64,000 nucleotides of DNA from assembly GCF_004343155.1 (NCBI RefSeq), contig NZ_SMDC01000001.1, positions 1 through 64,000 on the forward strand, read 5' to 3'. The translations under genes and the position numbers were made by a program. Shown here one piece after another: positions 45,436-56,129 of this stretch. This stretch comes from Marichromatium gracile. Lineage in GTDB: Bacteria; Pseudomonadota; Gammaproteobacteria; Chromatiales; Chromatiaceae. The notes beneath the pieces were generated by a model. It did not search any database, was not told the DNA's origin, and was given only the letters and a program-made list of their open reading frames with translations. Position 1 is the stretch's first letter, and each line of letters begins with the position of its first letter.

Positions 45436-45527
45436 GATCTCGAAAGCGGCCTGTCGTCAGTGCTCAATCGATAACGGACACGCACAGGTCGTGAGGTCAA
45501 ACGGCAAGAGGACACCACAGCACAACT

Positions 45528-45625
45528 CACCATCGCGTTCTTTGCGGCTTTGCGGTTCAAACGACTGACGACTGGTCGCTGGAGGCTGGCGGCTGGTCGC
45601 TGGTGGCTGCCAACCGACGAAGCCG
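45528..45625. repeat. composite repeat, third copy before the MBL gene
   Basis: CGCGTTCTTTGCGGCTTTGC then GGTTCAA (45535-45560), followed by degenerate heptamers CTGACGA, CTGGTCG, CTGGAGG and CTGGCGG (45565-45610). It ends about 50 bases before the MBL hydrolase start. Confidence 0.85.
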
Positions 45626-45673
45626 TTAGACTCGGGCGGCTGAACCCTTGTCAGGATAAGGAACGGAGAGCCC

Positions 45674-46642
45674 ATGTCGCACGCCCCCTTCCAACAGGTC
45701 GCCGAGGATGTCTACTGCATCGAGACCGGCCTCTATCGCCACGGACTGGCCGCCTGCTATCTGGTCCGCTCGAACGATCGTCTCGCCTTCATCGACACCG
45801 GCACCGATCACACCGTGCCGGCGCTGCTCGAGGTCATCGCCGAGCTGGGGCAGACCCCGGCAGACGTCGACTATGTCATCCCCACCCACGTCCATCTCGA
45901 TCATGCCGGCGGCAGCGGCTCGCTGATGGCCGCCTGTCCCGAGGCGCGGCTGGTGGTGCACCCGCGCGGCGCCCCTCACCTGATCGACCCCGAGCGGCTG
46001 ATCGCCGGCGCCACCGCGGTCTACGGCGAGGAGGGCTTCGCCAGCGACTACGGCACCCTGCGCCCGGTGCCCGAGTCACGCGTGATCGCCGCCGAGCACG
46101 GCCAGACCTTCCAGCTCGGCGCGCGCACCCTGACCTTCCTCGACACCCCGGGACACGCCAACCACCACGGTTGCATCCTCGACTCGCTCACCCGGGGGAT
46201 CTTCACCGGCGACACCTTCGGCATCTCCTACCGCGAACTCGACACCGAGGCCGGCCCCTGGCTGTTTGCGCCGACCACCCCGGTCGCCTTCGACCCCGAG
46301 TCCTGGTTCGAGACCCTCGACCAGCTGATGGCGCTCGAACCCAAGGCGATGTACCTGACCCACTATGGTCGTGTCGATCGCCCCGCCGAACTGGTCGGGA
46401 TGCTGCGCGAGAGCATCCGCGCGCTGGCCGATCTGGCGCTGGCCGAGGAGGGACGCGATGACCCGCAGCGCGGCGAGCGCCTGACCCGGGCGGTCGCCGA
46501 TTGGCTCATCGCCGGCGCGCGCGCGCACGGCGTCGCCCTCGACGAGGCCCGGCTGCGCGAGCTGCTCGCGGTCGATATCGGGCTCAATGCCCAGGGGCTG
46601 GAGGTGTGGCTGAAGCGGCGCGAGAAACGGGCCGCGCGTTGA
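45674..46642 (+). CDS. MBL-fold metallo-hydrolase
   Basis: A 322-residue protein with the metallo-beta-lactamase signature THVHLDHAGGSG near residue 75, further metal ligands in TPGHANHHGCI near 158 and D in FTGDTFGISYREL, and a late H in YLTHYGRVDRP. A C-terminal helical extension (about 240-322) is present. Substrate unknown; glyoxalase II-like and other thioester or phosphodiester hydrolases share the fold. GGAGAG precedes the start. Confidence 0.88.
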   Translation: MSHAPFQQVAEDVYCIETGLYRHGLAACYLVRSNDRLAFIDTGTDHTVPALLEVIAELGQTPADVDYVIPTHVHLDHAGGSGSLMAACPEARLVVHPRGAPHLIDPERLIAGATAVYGEEGFASDYGTLRPVPESRVIAAEHGQTFQLGARTLTFLDTPGHANHHGCILDSLTRGIFTGDTFGISYRELDTEAGPWLFAPTTPVAFDPESWFETLDQLMALEPKAMYLTHYGRVDRPAELVGMLRESIRALADLALAEEGRDDPQRGERLTRAVADWLIAGARAHGVALDEARLRELLAVDIGLNAQGLEVWLKRREKRAAR

Positions 46643-46650
46643 CCCCAAGG

Positions 46651-46679
46651 CGCCCCGCCGCAGGGTTGCGGGCGGGGCG
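46651..46679. terminator. bidirectional hairpin between convergent genes
   Basis: CGCCCCGCC (46651-46659) pairs with GGCGGGGCG (46671-46679) around an 11-base loop, between the ends of the MBL and zinc-finger genes. No T run is seen on either side. Confidence 0.5.
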
Positions 46680-46684
46680 CGGGA

Positions 46685-46882
46685 TCAATCGACGAGCTGA
46701 TAGCTGGCGCCGCAGTAGGGGCAGGTGACGCGACCGTCCGGGGCATCGGCGATCGGCAGATAGACCCGCGGATGGAGGTCCCATACCGGGGTCTCCGGTC
46801 GCGGACAGGCGAGCGGCAGTTCCGCGCGCGTGACCGCGATCGGCGCCTCTTGCTGGGGTTGACGGGTAGCGGGATTGGCCAT
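46685..46882 (-). CDS. Zinc-finger (CHCC type) small protein
   Basis: A 65-residue protein of the zf-CHCC family, related to the NDUFS6-type zinc site. Putative ligands: C in LPLACPRPE, H in DLHPRVYLPI, and the CPYCGASY pair near the C terminus. GGAGG lies eight bases upstream of the ATG at 46882; the in-frame extension to 46960 is not conserved. It lies 59 bases downstream of ilvE and is probably co-transcribed. Confidence 0.88.
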   Translation of the reverse strand: MANPATRQPQQEAPIAVTRAELPLACPRPETPVWDLHPRVYLPIADAPDGRVTCPYCGASYQLVD

Positions 46883-46941
46883 GGATCGAACCTCCGTGAT
46901 CGTGGGCGCCGTGCCCTCGACGGACACGGCGCGAGTCGCAC

Positions 46942-47865
46942 TCAGACCAGGGTCAGCCACTCGGCGCGGGCCGCGTCGCGACCGTGGACCAGGTCGAAAT
47001 AGGCCGACTGCAGCCGCTCGGTGATCGGTCCGCGGGTGCCGGCACCGATCGCCCGGCCGTCGACCTCGCGGATCGGGGTGACCTCGGCGGCGGTGCCGGT
47101 GAAGAAGGCCTCGTCGGCGATATAGACCTCATCGCGGGTGATGCGCTTCTCCACCACCTCGATGCCGAATTCCTTGGCCAGGGTGATCACGGTGCGACGG
47201 GTGATGCCGTCGAGCGCCGAGGTCAGGTCCGGGGTGTAGAGCACGCCGTCGCGGACGATGAAGACGTTCTCGCCGCTGCCTTCCATCACATAGCCCGAGG
47301 CGTCGAGCAGCAGCGCCTCGTCATAGCCGTCGCGCTGCGCCTCCTGCAGCGCCAGCATCGAGTTCATGTAGTTGCCGTTGGCCTTGGCGCGGCACATGGT
47401 GATGTTGACGTGATGGCGGGTGAAGGAGGAGAACTTCACGCGGATGCCGTTGCGCATGTTCTCCTCACCCAGGTAGGAACCCCAGGACCAGGCGGCGACC
47501 ACGCAATGCACCTTGAGGTTGTCGGCGCGCAGGCCCATGCCCTCCGGGCCGTAGAAGCACATCGGGCGCAGATAGGCCGAGTCGAGACCGTTCTCGCGCA
47601 CCACCGCGCACTGCGCCGCGTTGAGGGTGTCACGATCCCAGGGCATGTCCATGCCGAGGATGTGCGCCGAGTTGAACAGCCGGTCGGTATGTTCCTGGAG
47701 CCGGAAGATGGCCGCGCCCCGATCGGTCTGATAGGCGCGAACGCCCTCGAAGACCCCCATGCCGTAGTGCAGGGTATGGGTCAGTACGTGGGTCTGGGCC
47801 TCGCGCCAGGGCACCATCTCACCATCCAGCCAGATCAGACCGTCGCGGTCCGCCATCGTCGTCAT
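46942..47865 (-). CDS. ilvE: Branched-chain amino acid aminotransferase
   Basis: Last step of valine, leucine and isoleucine synthesis. The 307-residue fold-type IV PLP enzyme shows LTHTLHYGMGVFEGVRAY near residue 29, the cofactor lysine region MCRAKANGNYMNSMLA near 158 and the signature EALLLDASGYVMEGSGENVF near 185. GGAG lies six bases upstream. It is downstream of glnE on the same strand after a 366-base gap with hairpins, so it may have its own promoter. Confidence 0.96.
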   Translation of the reverse strand: MTTMADRDGLIWLDGEMVPWREAQTHVLTHTLHYGMGVFEGVRAYQTDRGAAIFRLQEHTDRLFNSAHILGMDMPWDRDTLNAAQCAVVRENGLDSAYLRPMCFYGPEGMGLRADNLKVHCVVAAWSWGSYLGEENMRNGIRVKFSSFTRHHVNITMCRAKANGNYMNSMLALQEAQRDGYDEALLLDASGYVMEGSGENVFIVRDGVLYTPDLTSALDGITRRTVITLAKEFGIEVVEKRITRDEVYIADEAFFTGTAAEVTPIREVDGRAIGAGTRGPITERLQSAYFDLVHGRDAARAEWLTLV

Positions 47866-48231
47866 ATTCTGCTCCGTATCTCCCGGGCCCAGGCTCGGGT
47901 CCGGTCACCATAATGAGGGCCCGGGGGCCCCGATCGGTCCGCGCAAGGCGGACCCCAGATAACATGTGCGCGGCGATACCCGGCCAAGCCGGGTCGTCTC
48001 GACACCCCATTGACTGGCGCGTCTGTCGGTCCTGCGCCCGGCGACGGAACCGAGGCGCGCCCGAAACGATCGGTTCCGCCGCCCGCTCGGGACGCGACGG
48101 ACCGCTCGACAGGCCGGCGCCGGAGACGCCGGCCGATCCCCGGCCCACATCGGGACCGGACACAGACACCCGCCCGCCATCCGGTCGCGCCGGGGTCACG
48201 GTGGGAGGGGTCTGGAATGCGTGGGCAGCCG
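47866..48231. other. glnE-ilvE intergenic region
   Basis: 366 bases without a supported gene. Several GC-rich hairpins are visible (for example GGTCCGC/GCGGACC at 47937-47955 and CCCGGC/GCCGGG near 47980), consistent with glnE 3' processing or an ilvE leader. No leader peptide rich in branched-chain codons was recognised. Confidence 0.45.
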
Positions 48232-51102
48232 CTAGCCGCACTCCTCCATCAGCTCGCACCACAGCGCCCGGACCCGCGCGCGCTCGGCCAGCAACTGGTC
48301 GTCGGCGATGGTCTTGGGCTGTTCCTGCAGGGCGCTGCGATGATAGGCGGCACGTAAGACCTTGTAGGCCTCGGCGAGGTTCTCAGCGGTGTCTCCCGGC
48401 AGCAGGTCGATGCGTGCCAGGGTATCGAGCAGGCGGACGTTGTCGGTCCAGTCGGCGAGCTCCGGGTGATCGGCAGCCCAGCGCAGTACAGCGTATTGAA
48501 CCATAAACTCGATATCGGCAATACCACCAGGACCTTGCTTGAGATCAAAGCGCCCGTCGCCGCTGCGATCGAGGTTGGCGCGCATCTTGGCGCGCATCTC
48601 GCGCACGTCGCGACGCAGCTGCTCGGGATCGCGGCGACGACAGAGGATCCCGCGGCGCACCTCGGCGAAGCGACGTGCCAGCTCGGGGTCGCCGGCGACC
48701 GGACGGGCGCGCACCAGCGCCTGATGCTCCCAGGTCCAGGCGTCCTTGTCCTGATAGGCGGCGAAGGCGCCGATCGAGCGCACCAGCATCCCCTTGCCGC
48801 CGTCCGGGCGCAGCCGCATGTCGACCTCGTAGAGCGTTCCCGAGGGGGTGCGGGTGGTCAGCATGTGGATCATCCGCTGACCGAGACGGGCGTAGAACTG
48901 CTCGTTGCTGATCTCGCGCTCGCCGTCGGTCATCGCCGTCATCGAGTCGCTGGCATGGACGAACACCAGATCGAGGTCGGAGCCGTAGCCGAGCTCGATG
49001 CCGCCGAGCTTGCCGTAGCCGAGCACCAGGAACCCCGAACCCTCGCCGGGGATCGCGGTGGGACGACCATGACGCGCCTGCAGGTGCGTCAGGGTCAGCT
49101 CGAGCACCCGCGTCACCGTGGCCTCGGCGATCTCGGTGAGATAATCGCTGACCACCATCAGCGGGATCACCCCGGTGAGATCGGCCGCCGCCACCCGCAG
49201 CATGTTGCCCTGGGCGAACTGACGCAGCCGCTCCATCTGCTGCTCGAGGTCCTCGGGGTCGACCGGACCGAGCAACACGTCGAGTTCCTCGTCGAGTCCC
49301 TCGCGGCGCAGCGGGTCATAGAGCCGGCGCGGGTCGATCATCTCGTCGAGCAGCAGCGGCTGACGCGACAGCCGGTCGGTGAACCAGGGACTCATCCCCG
49401 CCAGTCGCGCCAGCTGCGAGAGGATGCAGGGGTGCTCGACCAGCATCGCCAGATAGGAGGTACGCCGCGCCACCGCCTCGAGCAGGCGCAGCACCCGTTC
49501 GAGGGCGAGATCGGCGTGTTCGCTGGCGGCGACGATCGGCAGCGCCAGCGGCATCAGCTGCGCCAGACGCTCGCTGCCGCGGCGGCTCACCTTGCGCTCG
49601 ATGGTGTCGCGAAAGGCATCGATGTGCACCAGCGCCGACTCGGGGCTGGCGAAGCCGGACTCGGCGAGCAGCGCGAGCGCCTGCTCGCGCTCGTACTCAC
49701 CACGCCACAGCGCCGCCAGCTCATCCTCGTGCTCGTGGTCGGCCGGCTCGTCCTCGCCGCTCGGCGGCGCGAACACCTCGTCGAAGTGGTGCTGCACCCG
49801 TTCGCGGTGCGCGGCGAGCACCGGGGCGAAGCTCGCCCAGTCGGCGAAGCCCATCGCGCGCGCCATCCGCTCGCGCGCCGCCTCGTCCTCGGGCAGGGTG
49901 TGGGTCTGGCGATCGCGCCAGGCCTGCAGCCGGTTCTCGACCCGGCGCAGGAAACAATAGGCGTCATCGAGTTCGCGCACCGCCTCGGGCGGCAGCAGCT
50001 CGCGCTCACCCAACAGCGCCAGCACCTCGCGGATCGGACGGATCTGCAACTCCGCATCGCGCCCGCCGCGCACCAGCTGGAAGGCCTGACCGATGAACTC
50101 GATCTCGCGGATGCCGCCGGGACCGAGCTTGATGTTGGCGTCCATGCCGCGCCGATACAGCTCCTTGGCGATCAGCCGCTTGAGTTCGCGCAGCGACTCG
50201 ATCGCGCCGAAATCGAGATAGCGCCGGTAGACGAAGGGCCGCAGCATCGCCTCGAGCTGGGCGATGTCCTCGGCGTCACCGCACACCGCGCGGGCCTTGA
50301 TCATCGCGTAGCGCTCCCACTCGCGCGCCTGCGACTGGTAGTAGTCCTCCATGGCATCGAAGCACATCGCCAGCGGACCCGACTCACCGAAGGGACGCAG
50401 CCGGGTGTCGACGCGGAACACGAAGCCGTCGACCGTCTGCTGGCCGAGCGCCTGCACCAGACGCTGACCGAGCCGGGTGAAGAACTGCTCGTTGCTGAGC
50501 GCGCGCGGCCCGTCGCGCACCTCGCCGCGCTCGGGGAAGGCGAAGATGAGATCGATGTCGGAGCTGAGATTGAGCTCGCGCGCACCGAGCTTGCCCATCG
50601 CCAGCACCACCATCTCCAGGGCGCGCCCCTCGGCATCGCAGGGCACGCCGAGTTCGGCGCGGGTCCAGTCCTGGAGCTTGCCGAGCGCCTGACGGATACA
50701 GCAGTCGGCCAGTTCCGAGAGGTCCTCGAGCACCTCCTCGAGCGCGCCCTCGCCGCTGAGATCACGCCACACGATGCGCACCTGCTCGCGGCGCCGGAAC
50801 AGCCGCAGCGCGCGCGCCAGCGCCTGCTCGTCGTCGACCTCGGCGAGCGCCCGGGTCAGCGCGCGATCGAGATCCCCCGGGCCATAGGCGCGGAAGAGAT
50901 CGCCGCTGGCCAGCAGCTCGGCGAACATCTCGGGGTGACGCTGTACCTCCAGCGCGACGAACTCGCTGCCGTCCCACACCGCGGCGCGGGCGCGCGCGAA
51001 GACGGGGGTATCGGGCACCTCGACACCCGTCTCGGCGGCCCAGGCCAGCCAGTCCTGCCAGTGACTCTCGGTGACGGGTTCGGTGCTCATCGGTTCGTTC
51101 AT
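48232..51102 (-). CDS. glnE: Glutamine synthetase adenylyltransferase/deadenylyltransferase
   Basis: Bifunctional enzyme that adenylylates and deadenylylates glutamine synthetase in response to PII and glutamine. The 956-residue protein has two nucleotidyltransferase domains, each with the GxGxxG...DxD pattern: MGKLGARELNLSSDIDLIF near residue 165 (deadenylylation) and YGKLGGIELGYGSDLDLVF near 690 (adenylylation), each followed by a GlnD/PII-uridylyltransferase-like helical domain. The start MNEPMSTE at 51102 is weakly supported by SD; ATG at 51090 is an alternative. It begins 5 bases after the mutarotase gene. Confidence 0.95.
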   Translation of the reverse strand: MNEPMSTEPVTESHWQDWLAWAAETGVEVPDTPVFARARAAVWDGSEFVALEVQRHPEMFAELLASGDLFRAYGPGDLDRALTRALAEVDDEQALARALRLFRRREQVRIVWRDLSGEGALEEVLEDLSELADCCIRQALGKLQDWTRAELGVPCDAEGRALEMVVLAMGKLGARELNLSSDIDLIFAFPERGEVRDGPRALSNEQFFTRLGQRLVQALGQQTVDGFVFRVDTRLRPFGESGPLAMCFDAMEDYYQSQAREWERYAMIKARAVCGDAEDIAQLEAMLRPFVYRRYLDFGAIESLRELKRLIAKELYRRGMDANIKLGPGGIREIEFIGQAFQLVRGGRDAELQIRPIREVLALLGERELLPPEAVRELDDAYCFLRRVENRLQAWRDRQTHTLPEDEAARERMARAMGFADWASFAPVLAAHRERVQHHFDEVFAPPSGEDEPADHEHEDELAALWRGEYEREQALALLAESGFASPESALVHIDAFRDTIERKVSRRGSERLAQLMPLALPIVAASEHADLALERVLRLLEAVARRTSYLAMLVEHPCILSQLARLAGMSPWFTDRLSRQPLLLDEMIDPRRLYDPLRREGLDEELDVLLGPVDPEDLEQQMERLRQFAQGNMLRVAAADLTGVIPLMVVSDYLTEIAEATVTRVLELTLTHLQARHGRPTAIPGEGSGFLVLGYGKLGGIELGYGSDLDLVFVHASDSMTAMTDGEREISNEQFYARLGQRMIHMLTTRTPSGTLYEVDMRLRPDGGKGMLVRSIGAFAAYQDKDAWTWEHQALVRARPVAGDPELARRFAEVRRGILCRRRDPEQLRRDVREMRAKMRANLDRSGDGRFDLKQGPGGIADIEFMVQYAVLRWAADHPELADWTDNVRLLDTLARIDLLPGDTAENLAEAYKVLRAAYHRSALQEQPKTIADDQLLAERARVRALWCELMEECG

Positions 51103-51107
51103 CGGCG

Positions 51108-52001
51108 CTACAGGGTCTCGATCTGGTAGTCGGCACCGATGCGGCTTGCCGCGCCCGGCGCCAGGTTGAGGGTCTCGGAGGCGGTGTTGACCGTCTCCAC
51201 GCAGAGGAAGCGGCGCGCGTCCTCGGGCGCGAGGTCGTCGGCAAAACGGTGGATCTCGGTCGCGCCCGGGTTCCACACCACCCAGGTACGGCTGCCGCGC
51301 GCGCGCACCCGGATGCGTCGCCCCAGCACCGGGTCGTCGAGCCACAGCGGACCGGGGGCGTCGAGATAGATACGATTGACCTCCTCGCCGCCGGCGCTCA
51401 CCGGACCTTGCTGCCGACATGGCGCAACCGGCGCGCCCCGTGCCTTGTCCAGATAACACCGACCGTCGAGCCCGTGCAAGCGAACCCGGTCGGACGCGCC
51501 GATGCGCAGATAGGTGTGCAGCCCCTGGGTGAGCGTCCAGGGGTGATCGGCCTCGTTGCGGGTCTCCAGCGTCAGCCCCAGGGTCGCCCCGATGCGGATC
51601 TCCAGCAACAGCGCGCAGGGATGCGGCCAGGCGGCGAGGGCCCCGGACTCCGGCACCAGACGCAGCCGCACCGCCCCATCGGACTGGGGCGCGCAGTCGA
51701 GTAGCCGCCAGTCGGCGGTGCGGGCGAAGCCGTGGATCGGACCGCCGTCCGGGTCGACCCCGAACCAGGGCCAGCACAGCGGGACCCCGCCCATGCGCTC
51801 GCGCCCGGGACGGAAGGCGGCGCGACTGCCGACGAACAGCAGGTCCTCGGCGCAACCGCGCGGTCGGTAGGCGAGCACCTGGGCCCGACGGACCGACACC
51901 AGCGCCTCGGCCAGCGGCGTCTCGATCCGGGCGAGCAGATCGCCCGCCGCGGTCGCGACCAGCCGCACCCCGGCGCAGACCGCCTCCCCCACCTCACCCA
52001 T
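51108..52001 (-). CDS. D-hexose-6-phosphate mutarotase (aldose 1-epimerase family)
   Basis: A 297-residue galactose-mutarotase-fold protein of the YeaD type. Motifs: GGVPLCWPWFGVDPDGGPIHGFAR region near residue 66 with the conserved H, LTQGLHTYLRIG near 157, and VVWNPGATE with FLCVETVN near 255. The start at 52001 (MGEVGEAV) is chosen; a longer frame runs back into the heptamer array at 52.1 kb, giving RWPLAAG repeats that are not part of a real protein. It is co-transcribed with glnE. Confidence 0.88.
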   Translation of the reverse strand: MGEVGEAVCAGVRLVATAAGDLLARIETPLAEALVSVRRAQVLAYRPRGCAEDLLFVGSRAAFRPGRERMGGVPLCWPWFGVDPDGGPIHGFARTADWRLLDCAPQSDGAVRLRLVPESGALAAWPHPCALLLEIRIGATLGLTLETRNEADHPWTLTQGLHTYLRIGASDRVRLHGLDGRCYLDKARGAPVAPCRQQGPVSAGGEEVNRIYLDAPGPLWLDDPVLGRRIRVRARGSRTWVVWNPGATEIHRFADDLAPEDARRFLCVETVNTASETLNLAPGAASRIGADYQIETL

Positions 52002-52121
52002 CAGCCCCGCCCCCACACGACGCGGACGAGCACCATCGACAGACGAGGGAAAGCGGGCACGGACATCGCGGAAACCTTCACGAATGCGGATTCGATCGAT
52101 TATACGCCGCATGACGGGAGC

Positions 52122-52215
52122 GAGCGGCCAGCGGCCAGCGGCCAGCGGCCAGCGGCCAGCGGCCAGGATGTTGAACCGCAAAGCCGCAAAGTACGCAAAG
52201 GATCTCGAAAGCAGC
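52122..52215. repeat. heptamer array with GAACCGCAAAG tail
   Basis: About five copies of GCGGCCA (52126-52165), then TTGAACCGCAAAGCCGCAAA and GTACGCAAAGG (52171-52202). The tail is followed by ATCTCGAAAGCAGCCAGTCG, which recurs at 52.42 kb, showing a longer duplicated unit. Confidence 0.9.
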
Positions 52216-52309
52216 CAGTCGTCAGTGGATTACATGCGCTCTGGCTACTTGATCACTGCCATTCAGCAATCTTGGCTTGCCGAGCCGCAGGAGAAGTAAG
52301 GAGAAAAAA

Positions 52310-52445
52310 CCCAACTCACCTTCGCGTTCTTCGCGGCTTTGCGGTCCAACCTTCCGGCGGCTGACGGCTGACGGCTGACGGCCTGGATGTTGAACCGCAA
52401 AGCCTCAAAGTACGCAAAGGCGCTCGAAAGCAGCCAGTCGTCAAT
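52310..52445. repeat. palindromic composite repeat, second copy in this gap
   Basis: TTCGCGTTCTTCGCGGCTTT and GCGGTCCAA (52322-52350), three CTGACGG units (52360-52380), then TTGAACCGCAAAGCCTCAAA and GTACGCAAAGG (52390-52420) and GAAAGCAGCCAGTCGTCA, the last shared with the copy at 52.2 kb. Confidence 0.9.
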
Positions 52446-52504
52446 GCTCCGTGGGCGCCGGGCGTACAAACGTCGGCAGATCAAACAGCGAGGGCAGCAC
52501 AGTT

Positions 52505-52545
52505 TATCTTCGCGCCCTTTGCGACTTTGCGGTTCAACCTTTCTC
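52505..52545. repeat. solitary terminal motif of the composite repeat
   Basis: TCTTCGCGCCCTTTGCGACT and TTGCGGTTCAACC, the inverse of the GAACCGCAAAG tail. It lies just before the groL terminator and may pair with the tail at 52.39 kb. Confidence 0.8.
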
Positions 52546-52561
52546 ACGCCAGCCCCAAACG

Positions 52562-52592
52562 AAAAAGGCCCCGCCGAAGCGGGGCCTTTCTT
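52562..52592. terminator. bidirectional terminator after groL
   Basis: An 11-bp stem AAAGGCCCCGC/GCGGGGCCTTT with a CGAA loop, followed by TTTTTC on the minus strand and TTTCTT on the plus strand. It lies 24 bases past the groL stop. Confidence 0.9.
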
Positions 52593-52615
52593 ATGGTGCG
52601 ACGAGCGCGCCGGGC

Positions 52616-54262
<1,647 letters not shown>

Positions 54263-54321
54263 CTAGCTTCCTCGAGTATGAATTCTGGTCGTATCGGAAT
54301 GGATGCGGGGGAGCGCTCGGC

Positions 54322-54612
54322 TCAACCCTCGACGACACCCATGATGTCGTCCTCGCGCATCACCAGGAACTCCTGGCCGTCGAGCTTGACCTCGGTGCCG
54401 GAGTACTTGCCGAACAGCACACGGTCGCCGACCTTGACGTCGAGGCCACGGGCCTCACCGTTGTCGAGGATCTTGCCGTTGCCGACAGCGACCACCTCGC
54501 CCTGGATCGGCTTCTCGGTGGCCGAGTCCGGGATCACGATACCGGCGGCGGTGGTGCGCTCTTCCTCCATGCGACGGACAACGACGCGATCATGCAAGGG
54601 ACGGATGTTCAT
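54322..54612 (-). CDS. groS: Co-chaperonin GroES (Hsp10)
   Basis: Heptameric lid of GroEL. The 96-residue protein starts [14 protein letters not shown] and has the mobile-loop region [19 protein letters not shown] near residue 18, plus [12 protein letters not shown] and [12 protein letters not shown] at the end. It is the first gene of the operon, about 80 bases downstream of the CIRCE-promoter unit. Confidence 0.99.
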   Translation of the reverse strand: MNIRPLHDRVVVRRMEEERTTAAGIVIPDSATEKPIQGEVVAVGNGKILDNGEARGLDVKVGDRVLFGKYSGTEVKLDGQEFLVMREDDIMGVVEG

Positions 54613-54689
54613 TCAAGGGCTCCTCGTAACGGTTGAGAAGTGGATCTATCTGTATCTAGAGCGCCACAGCGGTGGTGACCGGAGGTCTG

Positions 54690-54716
54690 TTAGCACTCAC
54701 CTGAAACGAGTGCTAA
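54690..54716. promoter_or_regulatory. CIRCE element (HrcA operator)
   Basis: A perfect inverted repeat TTAGCACTC-N9-GAGTGCTAA, the consensus site of the heat-shock repressor HrcA. It begins at the -10 element of the groS promoter, as expected for repression at normal temperature. Confidence 0.98.
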
Positions 54717-54743
54717 TAGTAGAGACAAAATCCATGCTGTCAA
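54716..54743 (-). promoter_or_regulatory. vegetative promoter of groS-groL
   Basis: On the minus strand: TTGACA (54738-54743), a 16-base spacer and TACTAT (54716-54721). This is a sigma70-type promoter directly followed by CIRCE. No sigma32 consensus (CTTGAA/CCCCAT) is obvious in the same place. Confidence 0.88.
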
Positions 54744-54891
54744 GGGTCCGATGACGGGGCGATCTCGACTGCGGAAGGCAGAGACCACAACGCCGGAGCA
54801 AGGGCTGGGGGTGGCGGCGGAGAGGCGGGCGGCGAGCGGCGGGCGGCATCGTCACGACCGGAGCCGTGACGATGCGCGAGAGGGGCGCGGA

Positions 54892-55323
54892 TCAGTCCTC
54901 GCGACGGTAGTCACCCTCGATGACGCGGGGTTCGTCGGGCGAACGGAAGGGGTCCTGCCCCTGCACCGTGGTCACCGAGATCCCGCGCACGTAGCGCAAC
55001 ACCAGCGCCCGGCGCAGCGGCGGCACCAGCAGCAGGAAGCCAACCACGTCGGTGAGGAATCCGGGCAGCAGCAGGAAGAGTCCGGCGACCAGCAACAGGG
55101 CGCCGTCCATCATCTCGAGCGCGGGCACCTCGCCGCGGTCGCTCAGCTCGCGGACCCGCAACAGCACGCCGAAGCCCTGGTGACGGACCAGCCAGGTCCC
55201 GATCACCGCGGTGAGGATCGACAGCATGATGGTCGACAGGGCGCCGATCTCGGAACCGACCTCGATCAGCAGATAGATCTCGATCAGCGGCAGCCCGATG
55301 AAGAGCACAAGAAAAAGCAGCAC
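54892..55323 (-). CDS. fxsA: FxsA family membrane protein
   Basis: A 143-residue membrane protein with about four hydrophobic segments: LLFLVLFIGLPLIEIYLLIE at the start, then TIMLSILTAVIGTWLVRHQG, the ALEMMDGALLLVAGLFLLLP motif and FLTDVVGFLLLVPPLR, all diagnostic for FxsA, plus a hydrophilic tail. The start is GTG at 55323; no ATG fits. Location next to groES-groEL is common. FxsA in E. coli affects phage T7 exclusion; its wider role is unclear. Confidence 0.9.
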   Translation of the reverse strand: MLLFLVLFIGLPLIEIYLLIEVGSEIGALSTIMLSILTAVIGTWLVRHQGFGVLLRVRELSDRGEVPALEMMDGALLLVAGLFLLLPGFLTDVVGFLLLVPPLRRALVLRYVRGISVTTVQGQDPFRSPDEPRVIEGDYRRED

Positions 55324-55504
55324 GGCGTTAGTCTCGATCAGGGTGGAAGACCAGGATCCCGGGGACCGGGACCGGCGAGCGCCCGCGCCAACCGGGCAGC
55401 GGGCATATCGGCCCTCCCGCGACCAGGTATCGGGGAGGCGACTGGAGGAAGGACGGCAGCATAGCCATGCCCTGCAGCATAGTGCATCGCACGCCCCGAA
55501 TGGA

Positions 55505-55682
55505 ACCGGCGACCAGCCGCCAGAAGATCGAACCGCTAAGACACAAAGGCAGCGAAGGAAGAGGCCAAGGACTGAAGGCCGGCTCCCTTTCTCTCTTCTC
55601 CCTTCGTTCCCTTCGCGTCTTAGCGGTTCAGTACCCTGACCGCTGGCGGCTGGCGGCTGGCGGCTGGCGGCTGGAAGCCATA
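55505..55682. repeat. composite repeat in the fxsA-cutA gap
   Basis: Left: CCAGCCGCCAG, then ATCGAACCGCTAAGACACAA and AGGCAGCGAAGG (55514-55560). Right: CCCTTCGCGTCTTAGCGGTT and CAG (55608-55631), then four CTGGCGG units (55641-55673). The two tails are inverted copies that differ from the 45-52 kb type by CTAAGAC in place of CAAAGCC, so this is a subfamily. Confidence 0.88.
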
Positions 55683-55793
55683 TTGACAGCACGCGCCGGC
55701 GCCACTCAGGATGCCGCAACACCCCGGCGTGAACCATCGGCGGACGCGGCGCACCAAGAAGGATCAGGCCATACCCGCAAGGAGACCCAGAGC

Positions 55794-56129
55794 ATGCACC
55801 CGGACCCCCGCCATCACCTGTTGCTGTGCACCTGTCCCGATGTCGCCCAGGCGACCCGGCTCGCCGAGCAGCTGGTCGAGGAGGAGCTGGCCGCCTGCGT
55901 CAATCTGGTCCCCGGCCTGACCTCGATCTATCGCTGGGCGGGCGAGATCGCGCGCGAGCGCGAGGTCCTGCTGCTGATCAAGACCAGCGCCGAGCGCAGC
56001 CGGGCGCTCATCGACCGACTCGCCGAACTCCACCCCTACGAGACCCCGGAGGCGATCGCCGTCCCCATCACCGAGGGGCTCGCCGACTATCTGAACTGGA
56101 TCGACACCGCCACAGGAGCGCACCGCTGA
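55794..56129 (+). CDS. cutA: Divalent-cation tolerance protein CutA
   Basis: A 111-residue trimeric ferredoxin-fold protein. Motifs: LLLCTCPDVAQATRLAEQLV near the start, EELAACVNLVPGLTSIYRW near residue 33, VLLLIKTSAE near 62 and HPYETPEAIAVPITEG near 84. Associated with copper tolerance in E. coli, though the mechanism is debated. AAGGAG lies about 10 bases upstream of the ATG. Its stop overlaps the dsbD start, and dsbD is the usual neighbour of cutA. Confidence 0.95.
   Translation: MHPDPRHHLLLCTCPDVAQATRLAEQLVEEELAACVNLVPGLTSIYRWAGEIAREREVLLLIKTSAERSRALIDRLAELHPYETPEAIAVPITEGLADYLNWIDTATGAHR

Noticed and set aside
48466-51129. 887-residue frame opposite glnE
   Set aside because: Histidine/glutamine/leucine-rich shadow of the glnE reading frame; no known fold.
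52002-52181. N-terminal extension of the mutarotase
   Set aside because: The extra residues are translated heptamer repeat and 5' leader; the conserved domain starts after 52001.
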